A DNA stretch of 51,173 nucleotides from CAZBPZ01 sp964493955 (GTDB lineage: Bacteria > Chloroflexota > Dehalococcoidia > Dehalococcoidales > Fen-1064). The number at the start of each line of letters is the position of its first letter. The stretch's first letter is position 1. Under the pieces are notes generated by a model that was not told the origin of the DNA, did not search any database, and was given only the letters and a program-made list of their open reading frames with translations. This document shows positions 1 through 6,614 of the stretch, one piece after another. Position numbers and translations under genes: made by a program. The stretch lies in assembly GCA_964493955.1 (NCBI GenBank), contig CAZBPZ010000002.1, positions 1 to 51,173 of the forward strand, in the 5' to 3' direction.

Positions 1-80
1 CGGATGACATCCTTCGGTACCGGGTCCGGCTTGTAGGCACGGATGCTCTTCCTCGTCCTGATGGCTTCAACCAGTTCCAC
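1..80 (-). CDS. Nitroreductase family protein, N-terminal part only (runs off the window)
   Basis: The reverse strand reads GTG then V/M-ELVEAIRTRKSIRAYKPDPVP, the typical first helix and RxSxRxY segment of FMN-dependent nitroreductases. An AGGAGGGG ribosome binding site lies 5 nt before the GTG at 80. Only about 26 codons are in the window, so the substrate cannot be judged. It is divergent from the pantothenate operon and has its own sigma70-like promoter at 111-140. A second, complete nitroreductase family gene lies at 6033. Confidence 0.75.
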   Translation of the reverse strand, partial: MELVEAIRTRKSIRAYKPDPVPKDVI

Positions 81-110
81 CTTACCCCTCCTCGGGTCCT
101 TGGATAACGT

Positions 111-140
111 ATGCTAACCCTGCAGCGGCGGGGGTGTCAA
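111..140 (-). promoter_or_regulatory. Sigma70-like promoter for the nitroreductase
   Basis: On the minus strand a perfect TTGACA (140-135) is followed after 18 bp by TAGCAT (116-111). The predicted start is near 104, about 24 nt before the GTG start. It diverges from the pan leader promoter at 269-297, which uses the same -10 hexamer. Confidence 0.65.
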
Positions 141-268
141 TCAGGCCGCCGCGCGCAAGTAGCGAGTGCCGGTGGCCCCCGGTCCAGGCGGTGGTTGGGT
201 TTGGGGGGCGCCTGCTTTGCGCCTCGCCGGTCCCTCCCGTTGGGCTCCACGCTGTGGCCTCCAGAACC

Positions 269-297
269 TTGACAGGCCGGCACCACCGTGCTAGCAT
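269..297 (+). promoter_or_regulatory. Sigma70-like promoter of the pantothenate operon leader
   Basis: TTGACA (269-274), exactly 17 bp, then TAGCAT (292-297). The predicted start near 304 is the first base of the 5' strand of the leader's outer helix (GCCGG 304-308), so the leader RNA begins almost exactly where its structure begins. The strip 141-268 between the two divergent promoters shows nothing else I can support. Confidence 0.7.
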
Positions 298-303
298 CTT
301 GGT

Positions 304-355
304 GCCGGGTAGAGAGAGGCTACCAACCTGCCTCGGGCGGGTGGTAAGCCCCGGC
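304..355 (+). ncRNA. pan-type RNA motif in the leader of the pantothenate operon
   Basis: The leader folds as an outer helix GCCGG (304-308)/CCGGC (351-355) around a hairpin at 318-350. The hairpin pairs GGCU/AGCC, ACCA/UGGU and CCUGCC/GGCGGG (one U-G pair) around a UCG loop. One adenosine bulges on each side, A326 and A346. The pan motif was described as a stem with two conserved bulged adenosines upstream of pantothenate genes in Chloroflexi, Firmicutes and deltaproteobacteria. Position, bulges and downstream panD/panB all agree. A weaker second hairpin (AAGCGA/UCGCUU, about 358-381) follows. I identified this by eye, without a covariance model. Confidence 0.62.
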
Positions 356-423
356 AAAGCGAGCATAGCGTTAGTCGCTTGGATCGGACACGACCGAGAC
401 GGCAGTGGTTGAAGGTCCAGAGT

Positions 424-459
424 GCCCTCTCCGGTCGTGCCGGAGAGGGCAAATTTTTT
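424..459 (+). terminator. Intrinsic terminator/attenuator between the pan leader and the first operon gene
   Basis: A perfect 11-bp stem GCCCTCTCCGG (424-434)/CCGGAGAGGGC (440-450) with loop TCGTG is followed by AAA and six T (454-459). It ends 17 nt before the first ATG, so it must be controlled or leaky for the operon to be expressed. Its 5' arm can pair instead with 312-320 (GAGAG plus GGC with one bulged A), which would disrupt both this stem and the base of the pan hairpin. Confidence 0.8.
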
Positions 460-476
460 CGGGCGAGGTGCCGGAC

Positions 477-1391
477 ATGAGTAGGCCGCAACCAAAGCTC
501 GGTTTCATCGGGGCCGGAACGGTGGGCTCTGCCCTGGCCATCAGGCTGGCGGAGCAGGGCTACCCGGTGGTGGCGGCTGCCAGCCGCAGGCCGGCCTCGG
601 CGGCCCGGCTGGCGGAAAGTGTGCCGGGCTGCCGGGCGGTCGGGAGCGCCCAGGCGGTGGCCGACAGGGCTGACCTGGTCTTCATTACCACCCCGGACGA
701 TGCCATTGCACCCGTTGCCAGCAGCGTGAGCTGGCACGAAGGCCAGGGCGTTGTCCACTGCAGCGGGGCTGACTCGGTTGATATTCTGGAGCCGGCCCGC
801 CGCCTCGGGGCACGGGTCGGGGGGTTCCACCCCCTGCAGACCTTTGCCAGCGTGGAGCAGGCCATCGCCAACATCCCCGGCTCCACCTTTGCCGTGGAGG
901 CGGAAGGGCCGCTGGCGGCCACGCTGGTCGGGATGGCGGAGGCCCTGGCAGGGCATGCCATCCGGCTGGAGGCCGGGGCCAAGGTCCTCTACCACGCCGC
1001 GGCGGTGGTGGCCTGTAATTACCTCGTCACGCTGGTGAAGCTGGCGACCGACCTCTGGCAGGTGTTCGGGGTGGAGCGTGATGAGGCTACGGCGGCCCTG
1101 CTGCCGCTGCTGCGTGGCACGCTGGCGAACATCGAGCGGGTGGGCATCCCTGGCTGCCTGACCGGCCCGATTGCCCGCGGTGATACCGGTACCATTCGCA
1201 AGCACCTCGAGGCGCTGCGGCACCGGGCGCCCGGCTTGTTCGCCGTCTACTGCGAGCTGGGAAGGCAGACTGTACCTGTTGCCGTTGCAAAGGGTAGAAT
1301 AGGGGAGCGCCAGGCGCGGGAGCTTCTGGCCCTGCTGGCGCCGGAGGCCGGTGGCGGCCTCCAGGAAATGCACGAGGAGGCAGATAAATGA
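477..1391 (+). CDS. Rossmann-fold/DUF2520 reductase, candidate ketopantoate reductase
   Basis: 304 aa. The N terminus has a Rossmann nucleotide site (GFIGAGTVGSAL, residues about 8-19). The C-terminal half is the DUF2520 helical domain (for example HAAAVVACNYLVTL). The family resembles NADP-dependent ketopantoate reductases, whose step lies between PanB and PanC. It leads an operon with panD and panB, and no PanE/IlvC-type enzyme is in the window. I therefore infer that it reduces ketopantoate to pantoate; the sequence alone does not prove the substrate. The ATG at 477 is chosen because it follows an AGGTG site and the terminator, and the Rossmann motif starts right after it. The stop overlaps the next start (ATGA). 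Confidence 0.75.
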   Translation: MSRPQPKLGFIGAGTVGSALAIRLAEQGYPVVAAASRRPASAARLAESVPGCRAVGSAQAVADRADLVFITTPDDAIAPVASSVSWHEGQGVVHCSGADSVDILEPARRLGARVGGFHPLQTFASVEQAIANIPGSTFAVEAEGPLAATLVGMAEALAGHAIRLEAGAKVLYHAAAVVACNYLVTLVKLATDLWQVFGVERDEATAALLPLLRGTLANIERVGIPGCLTGPIARGDTGTIRKHLEALRHRAPGLFAVYCELGRQTVPVAVAKGRIGERQARELLALLAPEAGGGLQEMHEEADK

Positions 1392-1828
1392 GACACCGTG
1401 CCATACTGGGCCTGGCTGCCCTGGCGATGACCGGGCTGCTCTTCGGCGGCTGCGCCGCCAGGCCCCCGGTGGATGACAACGTAAAACTGCAGGAGCTCGT
1501 TGCCGTCGGCCAGACCATTGACCAGGTCAAGGCGTTGATGACGCCCCATCTCCTGGCCCAGGCGGTCGTTTACCCGGCCAGCAACATCGTCAAGCAAGAG
1601 TCCGGTAACTGGGAGTTTACCGCCAAGTCGGGCGGTAAAGAGGGGGATACTGATGCCCCCTTCGTGGTTATCATTGTGGGTCCAAACCAGCCGGGCAAGG
1701 AGTACCTGGCGGTGCTGTTCGAGGACGGGGTCGTCTTCGGCACCGAGTGGTTTTCCTATTCCTATGCCCAGGTGCTGCACCTGCTGCTGACCGGCCAGAT
1801 GGAGGATGCCGTATCGCAGTCCCAGTGA
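1388..1828 (+). CDS. Small lipoprotein of unknown function in the pan operon
   Basis: 146 aa. It has a short basic N terminus, a hydrophobic stretch and a lipobox-like LLFGGC, so Cys22 would be the lipidated residue. The -3 residue is Phe, slightly off consensus. The mature part is a small soluble domain with no motif I recognise. It is translationally coupled to the DUF2520 gene by a 4-nt ATGA overlap and ends 34 nt before panD. Nothing in it suggests an enzyme of pantothenate synthesis; it may only share the transcript. Confidence 0.6.
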   Translation: MRHRAILGLAALAMTGLLFGGCAARPPVDDNVKLQELVAVGQTIDQVKALMTPHLLAQAVVYPASNIVKQESGNWEFTAKSGGKEGDTDAPFVVIIVGPNQPGKEYLAVLFEDGVVFGTEWFSYSYAQVLHLLLTGQMEDAVSQSQ

Positions 1829-1862
1829 TGCCAGGCACGACATCGTGGGGGTGAGGAAGTCC

Positions 1863-2234
1863 GTGCGCACCATGCTCAAGAGCAAGATACACCGCGCCAC
1901 CGTCACCGCGGCCAATCTCCACTATGAGGGGAGCATCACGATTGACCGTGAACTGATGCGGGCCGCCGATATCCTGCCCTTCGAGCAGGTGCAGGTGCTC
2001 GATATCAACAACGGCTCTCGCCTGACCACCTACGCCATCGAGGGCGGCCCGGGCGAGGTCTGCATCAACGGGGCAGCCGCCCGGCTGGTCTCGCCGGGAG
2101 ACCTTGTCATCATCCTTAGCTACTGCCACCTGCCCGAGGAGAAGCTCGCTTCGTACCGGCCCCGGCTGGTACTTGTCGATGAGAGGAACCGGGTAAAGCC
2201 CGGCTCACCCGCGGTAGAGACTGCTCCTGTCTAG
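1863..2234 (+). CDS. panD: Aspartate 1-decarboxylase (pyruvoyl enzyme)
   Basis: About 123 aa, normal length. It makes beta-alanine from aspartate for pantothenate. Family marks are visible: KSKIHRATVT at the N terminus, the self-cleavage pair Gly-Ser in GSITID (Gly23-Ser24 from the GTG start), then GSRLTTYAIEG and the NGAAARLV segment. I prefer the GTG at 1863 over the ATG at 1872. GAGGAAG ends 4 nt before the GTG, and the resulting MRTMLKSK matches the family N terminus. panB follows 6 nt downstream. Confidence 0.93.
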   Translation: MRTMLKSKIHRATVTAANLHYEGSITIDRELMRAADILPFEQVQVLDINNGSRLTTYAIEGGPGEVCINGAAARLVSPGDLVIILSYCHLPEEKLASYRPRLVLVDERNRVKPGSPAVETAPV

Positions 2235-2240
2235 GAGGTC

Positions 2241-3077
2241 ATGATGCGCACCACTGTCATCCAGGTCCGGGAGATGAAGGAGAAGGGCGAGAAGATTACC
2301 ATGCTCACTGCCTATGACTACGCCACCGCCCGGATTATTGACCGGGTGGGTATCCCCCTGATACTGGTGGGCGATAGTCTGGGGATGGTGGTCCTCGGCT
2401 ACGAGTCCACCGTGCCGGTGACGCTCGAGGACATGCTGCACCACGCCCGGGCGGTGGTGCGTGGCACCGAGCAGGCCCTGGTGGTGGGTGACATGCCCTT
2501 CATGACCTACCACCTCAGCACCGAGCAGGCCCTGAAGAATGCGGCGCGTTTCATCCAGGAGGCCGGGACACAGGCCGTTAAACTGGAGGGCGGCGTGACC
2601 GTGGCCGACAAGGTGAAGCGCCTGGTGGAGTGCGGTATCCCGGTGATGGGGCACATTGGCCTGACACCCCAATCGGTGCATCAGCTCGGGGGGCACCGTG
2701 TCCAGGGGCGGAGCCCGGAGGCGGCCGTAAGGTTGCTGGAGGATGCCCTTGCCCTGGAAGCGGCCGGGGCGTTTGCCATTGTGCTGGAGAGCGTGCCGGC
2801 ACCGCTGGCAGCCCTTATCACCCGGAAGGTGAAGGTACCTACCATCGGCATCGGGGCCGGGCCGGACTGCGACGGCCAGGTACAGGTCATCAATGACCTG
2901 CTGGGGCTTTTCACTGACTTCGTGCCGCGCCACGCCAAGCAGTATGCCCGGCTGGCCGATGCCATGACATCGGCCATCACCCAGTACTACGAGGAAGTAA
3001 AAAGCGGCCGGTTCCCCACCAGGGAGCATAGCTTCTCCATGGACGAGAGCGTCCTGGCGGAGCTTGAGGCCCGCTAG
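2241..3077 (+). CDS. panB: 3-methyl-2-oxobutanoate hydroxymethyltransferase
   Basis: 278 aa, full length. It transfers a hydroxymethyl group from methylene-tetrahydrofolate to ketoisovalerate to give ketopantoate. Landmarks include MLTAYDYATA, the metal-site segment GDSLGMVVLGY, GHIGLTPQSVHQLGG and IGIGAGPDCDGQVQV. A consensus AGGAGG lies just before two adjacent ATGs (2241 and 2244); either could be used. It is the last gene of the pan operon. panC (pantothenate synthetase) is not in this window. Confidence 0.95.
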   Translation: MMRTTVIQVREMKEKGEKITMLTAYDYATARIIDRVGIPLILVGDSLGMVVLGYESTVPVTLEDMLHHARAVVRGTEQALVVGDMPFMTYHLSTEQALKNAARFIQEAGTQAVKLEGGVTVADKVKRLVECGIPVMGHIGLTPQSVHQLGGHRVQGRSPEAAVRLLEDALALEAAGAFAIVLESVPAPLAALITRKVKVPTIGIGAGPDCDGQVQVINDLLGLFTDFVPRHAKQYARLADAMTSAITQYYEEVKSGRFPTREHSFSMDESVLAELEAR

Positions 3078-3525
3078 GAGCCGTGGCGGCTGGTAGGGTC
3101 AACAAGCATGTGGCCGATTCCAGGCTGGGTGATGATGTAACGGGGGTTGTGGGGGTCTTTCCAGCTTGCGCCGCAGGTGCAGGATGCAGGCCCGCCGGTA
3201 TTCGAATTCGTCCTGGTACTCGGCGCCCCGCACCCGCGTGAGCAGGTCACGGTGCAGCATGACGCGGCCCATGTTGCGCATCAGCTGGGCCAGCAGTTCG
3301 GGTATGCTGGAGGGCTTGGTGAAATAGTCGTCCGCCCCCAGCTTCAGGCCTTTCACCTTGTCGGCGTCCTTGCCCCGGGTGGTCAGCCTGATGATGGGGG
3401 GTGGTGGTGAACTGGCGGGTACGCTGGCAGAGTTCGTAGCCGTTTGGTTCGGGCAGCTCAACGCGTATCTCGTCCGGTGTCCGGGCCAGAGTACCCACCT
3501 CGTCGCGCCCCTGTGCCTTCACCCC
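3074..3525 (-). pseudogene. Decayed OmpR-type response regulator
   Basis: Pieces of a receiver plus winged-helix regulator lie in order but in different frames. The pieces are LPEPNGYELCQRTRQF, then IIRLTTRGKDADKVKGLKLGADDYFTKP, then GRVMLHRDLLTRVRGAEYQDEFEYRR, then NPRYIITQPGIGHML. Frameshifts fall near a G6 run at about 3395-3400 and a G5 run at about 3150. The linker and first wing helices are deleted, so the receiver end runs straight into LLAQLMRNMGRVM. The phospho-acceptor Asp region is lost and there is no start region. It runs antisense into the end of panB. No partner kinase is present. Confidence 0.8.
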
Positions 3526-3590
3526 TTGTAGGTGCCCCGGGGTAGAGCGGGCAGGGCGTGGCCCGTGTGCTGGTGTAGTGGTGCCACGCC

Positions 3591-3625
3591 CCGGCATACC
3601 AATGCCGGCGCGGCAGTGTTATAAT
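3591..3625 (+). promoter_or_regulatory. Promoter region of the amr genes with an overlapping inverted repeat
   Basis: A consensus -10 TATAAT sits at 3620-3625, predicting a start near 3632. No good -35 is present at 16-18 bp. Where it should be lies a perfect 7-bp inverted repeat, CCGGCAT ACCA ATGCCGG (3591-3608). This arrangement would suit an activator or repressor site, though the repeat could equally be a hairpin. A GGGGAG ribosome site follows before the ATG at 3658. Confidence 0.45.
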
Positions 3626-3657
3626 TTGACCGGAGAGCCCCCGCCGGGGAGCCAGCG

Positions 3658-4701
3658 ATGCGTGAAGCGCTGCTCTATGAGAAACGCCCCCGTGCCTTTG
3701 TCCGCTGCGGTACCTGCCAGTGGCGTTGCAGCATCGCCCCCGGCCGTACCGGGTTCTGCGGCATGTACCGCAACCTGGACGGGAAGCTCTTCAGCCTCGG
3801 CTATGCCCGGGTCTCCTCCATGGCGGCCGACCCGGTAGAAAAGAAGCCCCTCTTTCATTTCTACCCCGGCACCCTCTGTTTCTCGCTGGGGGGGTGGGGT
3901 TGCAATTTCCGGTGTCCCGGCTGCCAGAACTGGCAGATTTCGGCGGCGCGTGACGAGGAGTCCTGGCGTGGTAGCCGGCAGGTCGAGCCGGCGGCGGCGG
4001 TGGCGCTGGCGCAGCAGTATGGCTGCCGGGGGATATCCTGGACCTACAATGAGCCGTCCGTCTGGTTTGAATACACCCTGGAAGGCGCCCGTATTGCCCG
4101 CGAGCAAGGCCTCTATACTGTCTATGTCACCAACGGCTACCTCAGCCCGGAGGCGCTTGATACCATCGGGCCTTACCTGGATGCCTGGCGGGTGGATGTG
4201 AAGGGGTTTTCGGACGAGGTGTACCGGAGGCTTTGCGGGGTGGTACACTGGCGGGGCATACTGGAGGTGGCGGTACGTGCCCGCCGGCGCTGGGGCATGC
4301 ATGTTGAGGTGGTCACCAACATTACGCCGACGGTGAACGATGACGATGAGCAAATCCGGGCGATTGCGTCCTGGATACGTGACAGCCTGGGCGAGCTGAC
4401 ACCGTGGCACGTCACGCGTTTCTACCCCCAGTACCGGATGCAGGACCTGCCGGTCACCCCGGTGGAAACGCTGGAGCGGGCCTGGAAAATCGGGCGGGAG
4501 GCGGGGCTGAAGTTTGTCTACCTGGGTAATGTGCCGGGACACCATTCGGAGAGCACGCTCTGCTACTCGTGCGGGCGGCTGGTGGTGGCCCGGAGCGGCT
4601 ACCAGGCGGACGTGGTTGGCCTGGACGGCTCGCGCTGCGCTCACTGCGGGGCCGAGCTGAACTTCAGGCCGGCCACGGAAGGAGGCGGAGATGACGCTTA
4701 G
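3658..4701 (+). CDS. amrS: AmmeMemoRadiSam system radical SAM enzyme
   Basis: 347 aa radical SAM protein. The cluster motif CNFRCPGC gives Cys82, Cys86 and Cys89 (CxxxCxxC), followed by QNWQIS. The N terminus has a CGTCQWRC...GFCG cysteine set, and the C terminus has CYSCG and CAHCG, likely a metal-binding knuckle. Family members occur with Memo and AMMECR1 proteins; the reaction is not established. The ATG at 3658 follows GGGGAG. The end overlaps the next gene by 11 nt, so the two are translationally coupled. Confidence 0.9.
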   Translation: MREALLYEKRPRAFVRCGTCQWRCSIAPGRTGFCGMYRNLDGKLFSLGYARVSSMAADPVEKKPLFHFYPGTLCFSLGGWGCNFRCPGCQNWQISAARDEESWRGSRQVEPAAAVALAQQYGCRGISWTYNEPSVWFEYTLEGARIAREQGLYTVYVTNGYLSPEALDTIGPYLDAWRVDVKGFSDEVYRRLCGVVHWRGILEVAVRARRRWGMHVEVVTNITPTVNDDDEQIRAIASWIRDSLGELTPWHVTRFYPQYRMQDLPVTPVETLERAWKIGREAGLKFVYLGNVPGHHSESTLCYSCGRLVVARSGYQADVVGLDGSRCAHCGAELNFRPATEGGGDDA

Positions 4702-6007
4702 AGAGCCGGCGGTGGCTGGTGCCTTCTACCCGGGGACAGCGGCCGCCCTGAGGGAGATGATATCCGGGCTGGTGGACGAGGCAGCCCCCCGGGTGGCGGC
4801 CATCGGGGCGCTGGTACCTCACGCCGGCTACGTCTATTCCGGGCGTGTGGCCGGGGCTACCATCTCGCGCCTCCGCTTCGGGGACAGCTTCGTCGTGATG
4901 GGGCCGAGTCACACCGGGCTGGGGGCACCCTTCAGCCTGATGGCGGCCGGCACCTGGCGCACGCCGCTGGGTGACGTGGAGATTGATACCGAGCTGGCGG
5001 CGGCCATACTGGAGCGCTCGGACGTGCTCCGGGACGATGACCTGGCCCACCTGCGCGAGCACGCCGTGGAGGTGCAGCTACCCTTCCTCCAGTACTTCAG
5101 GCCGGATGTCCGCATTGTACCGCTCGTGCTCTCGCACGCCGAGGTGCCAACCTACCGCCGGATTGCCAGCGCCCTGGTAGGTGCGATTGAGGCAACCGGG
5201 CGCAGCGTTACCCTGCTTGCCTCCGGTGATATGACCCACTACGAGCCGAGGGAAACAGCCGAGCGCAAGGACAGGCAGGGGATAGAGGCCATCCTGGCCC
5301 TGGATGACGAGGAGCTGCTGCGCCGGGTGCGTACCCTGGGTATATCAATGTGTGCCTACGGGCCGGCGGCGGTGCTGATTGCGGCGGCCCGGCAGGCAGG
5401 GGCTACCCGGGCGGAGCTGGTAGGCTATGCCACCAGTGGCGACGTTACCGGTGACTACTCGGCGGTGGTGGGCTATGCCGGTATCATCGTCAGGAAGCCG
5501 CCACAGACGGAGATTGCCCGCCTTGCCCGTGACGCGGTCGAGGCCTTTGTGCTGAGGGGTGAGCGCCTGCAGCCGGTGGTAACCTCGCCCGAGATGCAGG
5601 CCAGGGCCGGGGTGTTCGTCTCGCTGCACAAGAACGGTAGCCTGCGGGGGTGCATCGGCACGTTCGAGCCGCAGGAGGCCAGCGTGGCGGAAGAAATCGT
5701 GGCCAATGCTATCAGCTCGGCGACGCACGACCCCCGGTTCCTGCCCGTCCGGCCGGACGAGCTGGGTGCCCTGGAGTACAGCGTTGACGTGCTGACCCCC
5801 CCGGAGCCGGTGGACGGGCCAGAGGCACTGGACCCGAAGCGGTACGGGGTCATCGTGGAATCAGGCTGGCGGCGGGGCCTGCTGCTGCCGGACCTTGAAG
5901 GTGTCAACACCGTGAAGGAGCAGCTTGAGATCTGCCGCCAGAAGGCCGGAATAGGCCCGGACGAGCCGGTCAGGCTTTATCGCTTCGAGGTCAAGAGGTA
6001 CCGCTAG
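4691..6007 (+). CDS. AmmeMemoRadiSam proteins B and A fused: Memo domain plus AMMECR1 domain
   Basis: 438 aa. Residues about 1-268 are a Memo-like domain (REPAVAGAFYPG, VPHAGYVYSG, MGPSHTG, LASGDMTHYEP), related to extradiol-dioxygenase folds. Residues about 275-438 are an AMMECR1 domain (GVFVSLHKNGSLRGCIGTF, ATHDPRFLPV, GLLLPDLEGV). Together with AmrS this completes the AmmeMemoRadiSam set in two genes, with B and A in one polypeptide. Function remains undefined; co-occurrence suggests a shared radical-SAM-dependent modification. Confidence 0.9.
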   Translation: MTLREPAVAGAFYPGTAAALREMISGLVDEAAPRVAAIGALVPHAGYVYSGRVAGATISRLRFGDSFVVMGPSHTGLGAPFSLMAAGTWRTPLGDVEIDTELAAAILERSDVLRDDDLAHLREHAVEVQLPFLQYFRPDVRIVPLVLSHAEVPTYRRIASALVGAIEATGRSVTLLASGDMTHYEPRETAERKDRQGIEAILALDDEELLRRVRTLGISMCAYGPAAVLIAAARQAGATRAELVGYATSGDVTGDYSAVVGYAGIIVRKPPQTEIARLARDAVEAFVLRGERLQPVVTSPEMQARAGVFVSLHKNGSLRGCIGTFEPQEASVAEEIVANAISSATHDPRFLPVRPDELGALEYSVDVLTPPEPVDGPEALDPKRYGVIVESGWRRGLLLPDLEGVNTVKEQLEICRQKAGIGPDEPVRLYRFEVKRYR

Positions 6008-6032
6008 GGCCGGGCGGTCGGAGGAGGAGAAG

Positions 6033-6602
6033 ATGCTGAGAGACCTGGTGCTGAAGAACCGGAGCTACCGCCGGTTCTATGAGGCAGAACCCGTGGCGGA
6101 GGAGACGCTGCGCCAGCTGGTGGACCTGGCGCGCTACGTGGCCTCCGGGGCCAACCGCCAGCCGCTCAAGTACCGCCTGGTCTGGACGCCCGGGGAGCGA
6201 GCCCGGGTCTTTGCTACGCTGTCATGGGCGGGGGCTCTGCCCGACTGGCCGGGGCCGGCCGAGGGCGAGCGGCCCTCGGCCTACATAATAGTCCTGGGCG
6301 ATACCACTATCAGTAAGTCCTTCGGGGTGGACCACGGGATTGCCGCCCAGACAATCCTGCTGGGGGCCACCGAGCTTGGCCTGGGGGGCTGCATGATTGC
6401 CTCGGTGGAGAGGGACGACCTGCGGCGACAGCTTGAAATCCCGCCCCACCTGGAAGTCCTGCTCGTCCTGGCCCTGGGCTGGCCGAAGGAGAAGGTGGTG
6501 CTGGAAGAGCTGCCCCCCGGTGGTGACCACCGCTACTGGCGGGATGCTGACGGTGTGCACCACGTGCCGAAACGACGGCTGGAGGATATAATTGTCAGCT
6601 AG
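6033..6602 (+). CDS. Nitroreductase family FMN oxidoreductase
   Basis: 189 aa, usual size. The N terminus LVLKNRSYRRFYE is the family RxSxRxF/Y motif. The middle has ASGANRQPLKYRLV (FMN-binding), and the C-terminal half has LGATELGLGGCMIAS, the conserved glycine-rich helix. GGAGGAG precedes the ATG at 6033, 25 nt after the Memo-AMMECR1 gene, so it is likely in the same operon. The substrate is unknown; the family reduces nitro, quinone or enone groups or performs dehalogenation. Confidence 0.85.
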   Translation: MLRDLVLKNRSYRRFYEAEPVAEETLRQLVDLARYVASGANRQPLKYRLVWTPGERARVFATLSWAGALPDWPGPAEGERPSAYIIVLGDTTISKSFGVDHGIAAQTILLGATELGLGGCMIASVERDDLRRQLEIPPHLEVLLVLALGWPKEKVVLEELPPGGDHRYWRDADGVHHVPKRRLEDIIVS

Positions 6603-6614
6603 CGGGGCGGGGCG

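Noticed and set aside
304..459. Leader RNA as 6S RNA, tmRNA, RNase P RNA or T-box
   Set aside because: None of their conserved cores is present (no T-box sequence, no tmRNA acceptor end, no RNase P core). The pan motif fits position and shape better.
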